Assembly: GCA_035772785.1 (NCBI GenBank)
Contig: JAOCPU010000008.1
Coordinates: forward strand, 310,001-374,000
Reading direction: 5' to 3'
DNA from: Phlebiopsis flavidoalba
Taxonomy: Eukaryota > Basidiomycota > Agaricomycetes > Polyporales > Phanerochaetaceae
Length of the DNA stretch: 64,000 nt
In this document: positions 24,850 through 34,111 of the stretch, piece after piece
How positions within the stretch are numbered: position 1 is the stretch's first letter
Layout: each line of letters starts with the position of its first letter
The notes under the pieces: generated by a model
The model's database searches: none
The model's input: only the letters and a program-made list of their open reading frames with translations
What the model was told of the DNA's origin: nothing
Program-made: the position numbers and the translations under genes

Positions 24850-25370
24850 CACGCTGAGCGTCCCACATCCCGAGCCGAACTAGGCTGTGCGTCAAATTTT
24901 AGTGCCGAGCCTTGTAGCCTTCGCATACAGGCGATTGGGACGCTTGACCACAAATACTCGACCAATTACCAGGCGTTTCCTGTGTCCGGTATATACTGCC
25001 TGCCGCCGTCCACGCTGCTGCCGTTCGCGCCATCAACGAGCACAGCGCACACTGGGGCGTCGCCCGCCGTTCCGCCCCCGGCCGCCCTATCTGTTGTCCC
25101 GCCCACGCTGGTCGCTGCCCTTTTGCGTTTCATATTATAATGTATATTACGTTATAGAATACAATGAAATGTGCCACCTATGTGTGTGGAGAAACGGCTA
25201 GGCACGGCCGCAGAGAAGCGAGTGCCGCAGCGAGCGCCGAGCGCTGATGCGCCGAAGCGCCATCAACACAGCGCGCCCTCCGCCACTCGTCCTTGCTAAG
25301 CGAGTTACATCATCAGCACCGCCCCCCGTCTTTTTTCTTGTTCCTCTGTGCTCCCCAGCGATCCCTTTGC
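24850..25370 (+). repeat. Left long terminal inverted repeat
   Basis: About 520 bp, GC-rich, beginning CACGCTGAGCGTCCC. It includes a dense GCGCCGAGCGCTGATGCGCC segment (about 25225) and a poly-T stretch CTTTTTTCTTGTTCC near the inner end. It is matched in reverse complement by 26548-27043. Confidence 0.75.
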
Positions 25371-26547
25371 TGTATGTAGCTACTAGTGGCATCTGTTCAT
25401 ATTCAAGTGTGCCAGTAACTTGTATGGTGTCAGTCTGGGGCTAGTATGATACAATAGGTAGATGTGTATTTGTAGAGACAAGAATCGCTAATGACAAGTA
25501 TTATAGGCGCTTCTTGTGTATAGTTTTCATTCATTAATATTATATCAATGCTATAGAAGCTAAACGAGAAGTTTTTTTAAAGGGATTTATAGAGCTCTAA
25601 GGTTGTTTAGAAGCGTTTCTTTGGGTGTGAAGAACATTGTAGTTTTTCCATAGATAAGCATGTAGCTACACTCTATTGTATCAGAGGAACTCTTAATCTT
25701 TGTTACAGATTAAATGCCACACGCTATAATAGCCCGATAGCGGAATCTCTGTAGGATTTTGCTGGCGCTTAGCGCGGGAAAACGTCGAAATTGTCAGGAA
25801 CAACATAAGGGGCTCAAGTAATGCCTTAGACATTATCACAGACGGATTTAGCAACCCAAAAAACCCCAGTATCCAAGTTCTCAAACTCCCAGTTTTGGTA
25901 CATGTGTTGTGGCACACGGATTCATTCAGAATATGGTTGACAGTCCTTCAGGATACATTCAAATGACATCGGATGAGTATCAGATTATCCCTAGTCCTGA
26001 GAGTAAACTCAGTAAATGTAATATGTTTGCACACCCTAAGAGACTACTTGAATGCTTTCTTATCGCTTATAGCCAAGCATACCAATTGTCATGCCTTGAA
26101 TACTGCCAGATGTGGCGCTTTTGAGGGGACTTTGGCTATTATTCACGCTCTTTCTTACTTTACAGCGGACTGATCGCTCTAAAACTTATAAGGTGGATAT
26201 AAATGATATATAAAAGCCCAAAGCATGCAACAGGAACATGTATGCTGCGTGCAAAGTGCGTACATTGCCGTCATTAGGAGTGCCAAGGTAATCACAGTTA
26301 CCCTTCATTGCGCAGCGCAACACCGCTTACAAGCTTCTGGCTAGGTCAAACATGAATGAGACAAATTAAAGCATCCTTTAGGCATGCTTGTGACCGCGTA
26401 TTAGCCACATAAAGTCATACCATTATACAGATAGCAGATACAACAAATACTCCCAATTCATACGGATCCAGCGGTAGAGAAGGCTCAAAACAAGCAATGA
26501 GTGATATTATATTATGTAAAATATTGTATTAGTAAGCATCTGAAACC
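25371..26547. other. AT-rich interior of the inverted-repeat element
   Basis: About 1.18 kb with a composition clearly more AT-rich than both arms and the flanks. Only short open frames exist (up to 74 codons). I cannot recognise a transposase DDE or zinc-finger motif on either strand. Confidence 0.55.
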
Positions 26548-27043
26548 AAGGAAATGCTGGGAAGTACGGAAGAACAAGAAAAAAGACGGGGAGGTGCTGA
26601 TGATGTAACTCGCTTAGCAAGGACGAGTGGCGGAGGGCGCGCTGTTGATGGCGCTTCGGCGCATCAGCGCTCGGCGCTCGGGCGGCCGGCACTCGCTTCT
26701 CTGCGGCCGTGCCTAGCCGTTTCTCACACATAGGTGGCACACCTTCATTGTATTCAGAAGTAATATACATTATATAGAAACCCAAAAGGGCACGGAGCGT
26801 GGGCGGGACAACAGATAGGGCGGCGGGGGCGGAACGGCGGGGGACGCCCCAGGTGCGCTGTGCTGTTGATGGCGCGAACGGCAGCGGTGACGCGGCAGGC
26901 AGTTACCCGGGACACAGGGAAACGCCTGGTAATTGTCGAGTATTTGTGGGAAGCGTCCCAATCGCCTGATGCGAAGGCTACAAGGCTCGGCACTAAAATT
27001 TGACGCACAGCCTAGTTCGGCTCGGGATGTGGGACGCTCAGGT
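26548..27043 (-). repeat. Right long terminal inverted repeat
   Basis: Reverse-complement partner of 24850-25370, about 496 bp. The outer end reads GGGACGCTCAGGT before the second copy of the 9-bp target duplication. Differences from the left arm are mostly one-base gaps. Confidence 0.75.
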
Positions 27044-27052
27044 GCGACAGGA
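27044..27052. repeat. Right target-site duplication GCGACAGGA
   Basis: Identical 9-mer to 24841-24849 in direct orientation at the outer edge of the right inverted repeat. Confidence 0.7.
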
Positions 27053-28194
27053 TAAAGTGCTAAGCGCGGCGGATATACAAACATGTACAAACGAAGAGCG
27101 CGGGCGTTCAAGTTGATGGAACCAACTCGAGACGAGTTGGCCCAACCCGACGCGTTCGTCTCTGGATTTAGGTAGTCTCGTCCCCAGCCATTAGAGGCCC
27201 GAAGGCCTCTCCCCCCTAGCCCGGACATAGCCGGGCTGAACCGGTCGGACATTGAAAAATATGAAGTCCTGGTTTCTGGGGGAATGTCCTGGTGAATTTG
27301 GATCATGACTCGGCTACATCGAGTGACGTGACGTGTGACATGACCCCTTGCGCCCCTCCTCCCCTCCGCTCCGCTCTGCGAGTGCACGACTTGGTGCATC
27401 CGTCCAGTGCTCGCGGACCCGTTCACCCTCTCGCATACGCATGTGGCTCATTTTCATGATATGCAGGAGCGGGTGTAGGTACTAGGAAGCCCAGTACTCG
27501 GCTCTGTGCTGGGTACATGCGGTCATGGCGCTTCAAATTAGGGCCCTGGACTGAGAATTCCAGTAGTCCTGACATTATAGGGTAGTTTCCTCGGCGACAT
27601 TTTAGCATTGCTCAGACATGAACACCTCAGTTGAACTGAAGGGGGCGCTGGGTGGCAGCGGCGCCATCGCTCATGCCGCGGGTAGCGGTTGGATAGCGAA
27701 GTGGTCAAATCTCTTAGGAGACTGGTCTGAAAATCAGAGAAAATACACATAATAATCTGCTATTTAATTTCATGTACGCTATATCTGAGTGTAAAGGGCC
27801 AGGAGAGCAGGACCTCCGCGGAAGGGGTGTATACGACAGGTGAGGGCGGGCTCAAGACGCGAGCGTGACGATCACGTGCGCGCGATGTAGCCGGTCATGA
27901 TCCAAATGCACCAGGACCCTCTGGACGAACGGCGAACATCCGTTTTTCGATGTCCGATTCGCCGGCCGAAAGCCTTGCGCTTTCGGAGTCCGGTGCGGGG
28001 ATGGGAACGAGACTTAGGATTTAGGCTAGTCAGTACATGAGGTGCGTGCACAGTAATACAAATCAACTCATCTGCATATAGATAATAGATCCCTAGCACG
28101 CGTAGCTAGGGACCATTAAAACAAATCGTAAACTGCCACTAGGGAGCTCTAGAACTGGGGAAAGGCCGTCCGCGTTACCAAGTCGATGTCGCCC
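27053..28194. other. Gene-free region with four perfect hairpins
   Basis: No coding sequence recognised. Four perfect short hairpins are present: 27193-27210 (7-bp stem AGAGGCC, loop CGAA), 27218-27237 (7-bp stem AGCCCGG, loop ACATAG), 27966-27986 (8-bp stem CCGAAAGC, loop CTTGC) and 28091-28111 (7-bp stem CCCTAGC, loop ACGCGTA). They could mark a structured RNA, transposon debris or chance. Confidence 0.45.
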
Positions 28195-29575
28195 GCCGTT
28201 CACAGACATGGAAAAAGGAAAGTCACAAAACAAACGAAACACGAAGAAGCTGGCGCAGCGCCACACAGGAAACGATAGAAACAATCAAGGCGACAAGAAC
28301 AACACAAACCACGAAAACGAGAAATGTCTCAGACCTCGAGCTTGGAAAGCGACTACATGGCGCGCGTAAGGTTAGTACCAAATTAGTTCAAGATGAAACT
28401 GACACGCACCCAAAGACTAGGCCCCTGAACGTTGGAGCCACACACCCGCACGAGGATGATAGGGAACATCGTTGACTCCGCCGGCCATACCTTACGCGCA
28501 GGACTAGACGGCCGCCGCCTCACTCGGTGGGCCTCTACATACCCCCCTTCCGACCCAGGGGCGGTCCCGACGACACGACTTTGTTGTGGCCCTGGACGAG
28601 TAAACCGCAGTCCCACTCCACAGAACCCGGGGATGCTCCTCCTTGCGAGTGTGCCAACAGTGCGTTTTGCTCCTCTTTGGTCATGCGCGTGGCCGTGAGT
28701 GCGGCAGGCCGCCGGGTCGGCTTCCTCGTGCAGGTGTCACCGTCGTCTTGTATCGCTTCAAGGGACCTGCTGCTCACTGCCGTAGGAGTGGTTCCCCCAC
28801 AGCAATGGCAGACTGCGGCCTCGACTCGAGAAAGTCATCACCGACGACGAGCCGAAAGGAACGCGACAACAAACACCGACGGGAACGACAACGAAACAAC
28901 AGAAACAATGCAGGCAGAAAAACAAAACGAACCAAACACAAACAACAAACCCGAGAACATAGCGCCTCAGACCTCGAGCTTGAAGCGACTGCGTGATGTG
29001 CAACGTGGATCGGCGCAGCACTGGTAAAGAGAGAGCAACTGACACGTACCAAAGACTAGGCCTCAACGTTGGAGCCAGCACCCGCATGAGAGGATGATAG
29101 GGAACATCATTGACTCCGCCCGCCCGCCATACCTTACGCGCGGACTAGACGGCCGCCGCCTCCACACGATGGGCTCTACAACCCCTCTTCCGAAGGGGCG
29201 GTCCCGACACGAGCTTTTGGCTGGAGTCAGTCAACCGCAGTCCCACTAACCGAGGATGCTCCTCCTGCGAGTGTGCTAACCGCGTTGGCTCCGTTTTTGG
29301 TCCATGCGCGTGGGTGGGTGCGGACTGCACCGGGGGCGGCTTCCTCGTCCGGGCGTCGCCGTCGTCTTGTGTCGCTTCAAGGACCACCTGCTGCTCACGC
29401 CGTAGGAGTGGTTCCCCCCCAGCAATGGCAGACCGCGGCCTCGGCCCGAGGAGTGTCATCATCGACGCCCAACCAAACCCGTAGCCAAGTATCTACAGCT
29501 CACCGACGACCAGCCGAACCAAAAAACAAAGCTACAGCAACAACGGACTCGAAACGAAAGGTGCCTGGGGACGGG
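28195..29575. repeat. Tandem array of a 638-bp unit, just over two copies
   Basis: The sequence from CTCAGACCTCGAGCTTG at 28328 repeats at 28966, a period of 638 bp. Matching landmarks in both copies include ACTAGACGGCCGCCGCCTC, AACCGCAGTCCCACT, GGATGCTCCTCCT, GTAGGAGTGGTTCCCCC and AGCAATGGCAGACYGCGGCC. An A/C-rich module (many CAACAAA, AACGAAAC words) precedes copy one (28195-28327), separates the copies (about 28855-28965) and starts again after copy two (about 29510-29575). The copies differ by many small indels and substitutions. Neither strand gives a protein I recognise, although a minus-strand frame stays open in both copies. Confidence 0.75.
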
Positions 29576-30293
29576 CGCGACCGACTTGTAAGGGAACCTG
29601 TAAACCGAGACGGTTAGTTACTTTACCAGATGCCGCACGGCAGCGTCCACCAACCGTCGGCACTGGAGTGAGGACGGTCCTGGTCTTGACGACGCAAGGG
29701 AGGCCGAGTGGACGGCACGCACTGTAAACACACGGTTCAGCTTTTGCCCCTCGTGATGCACAAGAACATGCTACATCAGTGATAAATCACGGTGTGCTTA
29801 CACGGGTTGTCGATGTGTGGCTTAGGGGTGTCGGGGTAGTCGGGGTCGACTCGCTGCTGCGCGAATGTTGTGGTTGAGATGAAAGGAGACGTGAGGGGAA
29901 GTTGACGGCAGCCTGGTTCGTTTTATGGTGCCCCGAAGCCAGCCTCCACGGCAGACGCCGGTCCAAAAGCAGACAGTCAACCGCGACACTTGCCTTTTAT
30001 GGAGTGTGCTTCCTACAGCTGCTACGTCATCGGGCTCTGACTCGGCGAGGGGTGTCGGGGATGTGTGTTGGCGGCGGGGTCCCCGGTACCTTGGACTCAC
30101 TTCTCCCACCATTTCATGATACTATCCAAGTAGAAGTTCTAAAACATCCACGTGGCATGATTTCGGCCCACGACATTAGTTTTATTTACGGATACTTGAG
30201 TAGAGCCATGTAGCCAAGGATAATGATTACTGTCTTGATCTAAACTTTCGTAGACTTGCCTCCATGAACCTAGGAGTTGTAGAAAATGAATAA
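29576..30293. other. No recognisable gene (about 0.7 kb)
   Basis: Flank between the tandem array and the stop codon of the release-factor gene. A plus-strand open frame at 29902-30213 (103 codons) has no recognisable domain, intron pattern or promoter. Confidence 0.4.
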
Positions 30294-31971
30294 TCACGAG
30301 GTCAGAGAATGCAATTGAGGAAACTCGCTAAGGATTAAAACGGACCCTCCAAGCTCTCCGTCTAGGCACTCTGCCAACCCCACCTCCGGAAATCTCAAAC
30401 TCCGTCCGAACATCTTTCACCAGCTGGTAAGGGTTGAAGAACATAGTTACGGATCTGGGAGCCCCAGGAAATGTCTGGGGAGGGATTCATGTGCATCGGC
30501 TTTTGCGCGTATTCTGTGGGACATTCAAATAATGCATGACTTATTGAAGCTACGTCGCGCACCGCTTGGTTCTCTCTAACTCATATAATCTAGATTTCAA
30601 GACTGATAGAGCCTGTCGGCGATTCTGGTGTTGATTACGCTCCTGTTGACTCTACATATGAAATGCTCTGTTCAGTTCCCCAAATAGTACACAATTTTCC
30701 GATATTAAAGACGCACTGCTACCACAATGCCGGAAGGGACGTGCACGATGCGCACCGCGCTCTCCGTCTTGTTGACATGCTTGCCCCCCTGAAAAAGGCT
30801 AGTGTAAGTATACGTAATACTTGAATATTGAAGTAGCAACCTACCAGCCCCTTGACTTCGCATAACGGTAATTTCCAAGTCAGATGGGTTAATTACAATG
30901 TCGGGGATTTGTGCGTCGTCTTCAAAATAAGGGGACACTCGGACACTGGCAAAAACGGACGTATGTCTCGCGCCTTTGGCATCAAATGGCGATGGTGCGC
31001 ACGAGCGGCGATGCACTCCGGATTCGTACTGTGCCGTACCCGTAGACGAATGTTCCACGGACAAGGAGTGTGGGATCGATTTGATACCTGCCACATCTCC
31101 TAAAGATTCATCCACGACTTGTACTAGACGTGACTGTCAAATGAGCGTTTGAAAGAGCGCTTCCAAGTCTGACGACCCTCATAGTTTGTTCGACGTGCGC
31201 CCACCCGCGAATACATACGAGCTAGCATAGACGCCCAATCGCAGGCTTCCGTTCCGCCAGAGCCTGCGTGTGAAACGTCGATGTATGCCGAGTTGACGTC
31301 GACTTTTCGATAGCCAGAGACCAGTTAGCATTTCTTGAGAAGTGGCCAAGAGCTTGTCCAGTTCAGGAAGCAACTGTTCCAGCAGGTCGCTGTCACCCAG
31401 ATCTCCTCGGAGGATGAGTAAATGCCATGGCCCAACCATAAAGAATGGCTACCTACTAGTTCACGCACGTCCGAGCATGCTGCACGAAGTTCTCGGTACC
31501 CTGTTATACGCCTCTCCAAACGGGCCAAAAGAGCCTGAGTCTTGAGAGCTTTCGCAATTTGAGACTTATCATCCCAGGCACCCTCCACCTGGAGGATAAA
31601 TAGTGAAATTGTGAGTAGAGAAAGCGTATACAAAGTAAACATCGAGCACCTGTAGCTCGCATTTGAGACCATCTGCTTCTCTTTCCATGGCTTCCCAGTC
31701 CGCATACGATGATATGTCTGCGAGTGCAGCGGAAAATACCGTTGACCTTCTCGCGAATGAGAGATTGCACTCCGTCGAGTGCTTTTGGGGGTTCTAATGT
31801 GGAAGCCCATCTGAGGCTTTGCAAAGCAGGTTTATGCGTAAGACATGTACGCAGTCGTATCGCCTTTGTGGACGACAGAAAATGGTCTGAACATACAAGC
31901 CGCGGGCGCCGGGCCGTAAGATGAGGGCAGAGATCAAGGGAAACGCGAGCTTGAATGACGCACGTCGACAT
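30294..31971 (-). CDS. Class I peptide chain release factor, RF2 (prfB) type, probably mitochondrial
   Basis: RF2 frees the finished peptide at UAA and UGA stops on bacterial-type ribosomes. Minus strand: a likely mitochondrial presequence from ATG 31971 (basic, Ser/Leu-rich, no acidic residues early on), a helical domain 1 ([20 protein letters not shown]), then [20 protein letters not shown] near 31240-31200, which is diagnostic of RF2. After [13 protein letters not shown] come SGVHR and [12 protein letters not shown] near 30985; SPF is the RF2 stop-reading tripeptide. The GGQ loop spans an intron: RSQGAG before it, GGQ then [20 protein letters not shown] after it, with one extra base at 30780. 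Further exons give [20 protein letters not shown] and [20 protein letters not shown]. The stop is at 30294-30296. Introns show it is a nuclear eukaryotic gene. Confidence 0.87.
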
Positions 31972-32069
31972 CGGGACTCGGCAGACGCGCCGTCCCCGTC
32001 TGACCCCAACCTTCTCGTTCACCCCTACCTCGTCCAACCTGTCGCCGTTACAGGTTATTTATGTGACTG

Positions 32070-32085
32070 GCGACCTATATATGCA
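32070..32085 (+). promoter_or_regulatory. TATA-like element upstream of the PP2C gene
   Basis: A CCTATATATGC sequence about 170 bp upstream of the PP2C ATG, in the 277-bp gap between two divergent start codons. A possible intron GTACGT...CTAACAG follows it at about 32104-32150, so it may lie upstream of a non-coding or short first exon. Confidence 0.3.
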
Positions 32086-32248
32086 AACGTAGGACAAGAT
32101 AAAGTACGTGACCATCGTGCTTGCCTCCTGAGCAGCTCAGTCCTAACAGGTGCAGACTCCGCAACGGTTCACCCTGCACGCTCTCCGTACCCACCGGAGA
32201 GTCTCTCTCTTCCCAAGAGAAACACGACATATAATCACAGGTAGACCA

Positions 32249-34029
32249 ATGATCAGACGGCTGTGGAAGCCTGTTATAGGCACTGCTGTACTCGTCGGCG
32301 CACCAGGATACCTGTACTTCAAATACACCCAGAAGCCAAAGCCTCGGGAAACGTTTTGACCTACCCGTGAGGGTCCGAGGTCCAGACGGAAAAGCATCCA
32401 TGTCTACGCGCGCAATCCCTCTCATGACTAAGGCGGAAGCGGAGGCGCGATTACACGAACATGCTCAGATGGTCTCAACGACGCGGCGCGGGATCGTCTG
32501 GAAGCAAGCCACTGCCTTTCTCGCAGCGAATGACCCAATTGAAGACGCGAACACCAGCAAGATTATAGAGCGAGACCATTCGGAGCTATCCCCTTCTGGT
32601 GACCTCATGTTTCTTCCGCAGTCATGGACGGTCATGGAGGCTACCAGACTTCAAGATTACTTTCGCGGGTTTTTGATACCTGCGGTCGCCCTCGAGTTAA
32701 ATTTGCTTATCAACGAAACCGTCTTCTGTTTATTCCGAAGACAGGAACCTTGGAGAAACTTGAAGGCATTGTTGAAGCCTACGAAGGCTGCCACACTGCC
32801 TTTCGATTGCGGACCCCAAATTCATGACCCTAGCTATTCAACGTGCATTTACAAACCTGGACTCGGAAATCGTGGATGCGCCTCTCCGCCTACTCGCGCA
32901 ATCAATGCTAGAGCACGGTGACAAGGACAAGCCACAGCAGATTCCTGACCTTAGCAAGCACCCAATGGCAGAAGCAATGCTCAAACCTGCAATGTCTGGT
33001 ACGTCCGCATGTCATACACTTGCTATATGCGGCCCAATGAGATCTCACACTCGTAATAGGAAGTTGTGCGTTGCTTGCATTGTTTGACACGGCTCATCGC
33101 AACTTGTATGTCGCTTGTACTGGTGACAGTGCCGTGCAGTGGCAGGTGTATGGGAAGAGTCTCCGGACGGGAACGGCTTTTGGCGAGTAGACGTACTCAC
33201 TGAAGATCAGACGGGACGGAATCCAAACGAACTCCGCAGGTGATGAAGTCATTGACATGCATGCGGACTTCTCCAGTCTAACATAGCAGATAGGATGCAA
33301 GGTGAACATCCCAAAGACGAAGCCGGCACCGTCATCATGCGAGGTCGCGTACTCGGTGGTCTCGAACCATCAAGAGCGTTTGGAGACGGACGCTACAAGT
33401 GGTCAGCAGATGTCCAGGCACTGTGCGTAGTCCCTTGGCTTATAAAATCCGAGTCTATTAACCACGATTGATAGCCTGAACAAAGCCTTCTTGGAGGGAA
33501 GCGGTCAGTCTATGCGTGCCACACCTGCCCTACTGAAGACACCGCACATACGTTACATCGCGCCCAGTGGTCACTCACCGAGAGTTGTCCTTCCTACCCG
33601 CGCCGGAATCCGACAAACGCAAGAGCAAGTCAACGCTGAGATTCGTAGTTCTCGCGACAGATGGGCTGTGGGACGAACTGAGCTCGGAAGAGGTGGTCGC
33701 CCTCGTGGTGTGGCCACCTGGCCGGCCTCAAAGGCAACGTCCTTAAATCGGAACTACATCATCTTGTCCCTACAACAACAGGAAACACAGTAAGAGGGTA
33801 AGAATAAGAGGCAGGAGGGGTGATTCTGAAGAGGCAGCTGGGCGTTCGTCGACGAGAATGTTAGCACACATTTGATCGGAACGCGTTCGGTGGCGGGGAT
33901 GAGGAGAAGTTGAGGCAGCTATTGAGCATACCATCGCCCCTTGCAAGGCGGTATCGGGACGATCTTACTTGCACCGTAGTATATTGGGAGGATGGGAAGG
34001 AGCGAGGACGCAAGGACGTCAACGTTTAG
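32249..34029 (+). CDS. PP2C-family protein phosphatase, mitochondrial type (Ptc5-like)
   Basis: PP2C enzymes are Mg/Mn-dependent Ser/Thr phosphatases; Ptc5/Ptc6-like members act on mitochondrial pyruvate dehydrogenase. Start MIRRLWKPVIGTAVLVGAPG at 32249 gives a basic, hydrophobic leader that looks like a mitochondrial presequence plus anchor; an in-frame upstream stretch RFTLHALRTHRRVSLFPRE may be part of it. Motifs: NDPIEDANTSKIIERD, MDGHGGYQTSRLLSRV (metal-binding DGHGG, about 32624), LYVACTGDSRAVAG (corrected, about 33100), VLTEDQTGRNPNE, GGLEPSRAFGDGRYKW (about 33355-33400), LATDGLWDELSSEEVVALV (about 33655-33705), VDENVSTHLIRNAFGGGDEE and a final DDLTCTVVYWEDGK ending TAG at 34027-34029. 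Several one-base slips interrupt the frame. Convergent with KAP120, 82 bp away. Confidence 0.9.
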
Positions 34030-34111
34030 TCCGGAACAGGCGAAAGCCAAACTGTAATTATAGTTTCCCCAAGTATTCACTACGTCTCTGGCAACAAGTC
34101 GTCGTAAATAA

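Larger units (their letters stand above)
24850..27043. mobile_element. 2.2-kb non-autonomous DNA transposon with long terminal inverted repeats (Mutator-like)
   Basis: Two arms of about 500 bp face each other: about 24850-25370 and, reversed, about 26548-27043. They match at high identity, from TGAGCGTCCCACATCCCGAG at the outer end through blocks such as GTCAAATTTTAGTGCCGAGC to CTTGCTAAGCGAGTTACATC and GTCTTTTTTCTTGTTC at the inner end, with scattered single-base gaps. A direct 9-bp duplication flanks the pair. Known: long inverted repeats with 9-11-bp duplications are typical of Mutator-like elements, while hAT elements give 8 bp. The 1.18-kb interior is AT-rich and has no recognisable transposase, so the element is probably non-autonomous or a degraded foldback element. 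The family assignment is inference. Confidence 0.7.

Noticed and set aside
24243..24965. A 240-codon minus-strand open frame
   Set aside because: It overlaps the ADHFE1-like fragment on the other strand and the transposon arm, and shows no protein-like motifs.
24850..25370. Long terminal repeat of a retrotransposon
   Set aside because: The partner copy is inverted, not direct, and the 9-bp duplication brackets both copies together, so an LTR pair does not fit.
27193..27219. Helitron 3' end (hairpin followed by CTAG)
   Set aside because: The base after CTAG is C and not T, and no 5' TC end or helicase is visible.
27690..27765. tRNA-like sequence with an anticodon-loop look (CTGAAAA)
   Set aside because: There is no T-arm, no GTTCRA box and no acceptor stem pairing, so it is not a tRNA gene.
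30773..30800. Release factor catalytic motif GGQ appearing as GGK
   Set aside because: The GGK reading ignores the splice phase. Joining the upstream exon end (GCT-G) gives GGG-GGG-CAA, that is GGQ, and then one extra base (30780) shifts the frame. Sequence error is the better explanation.
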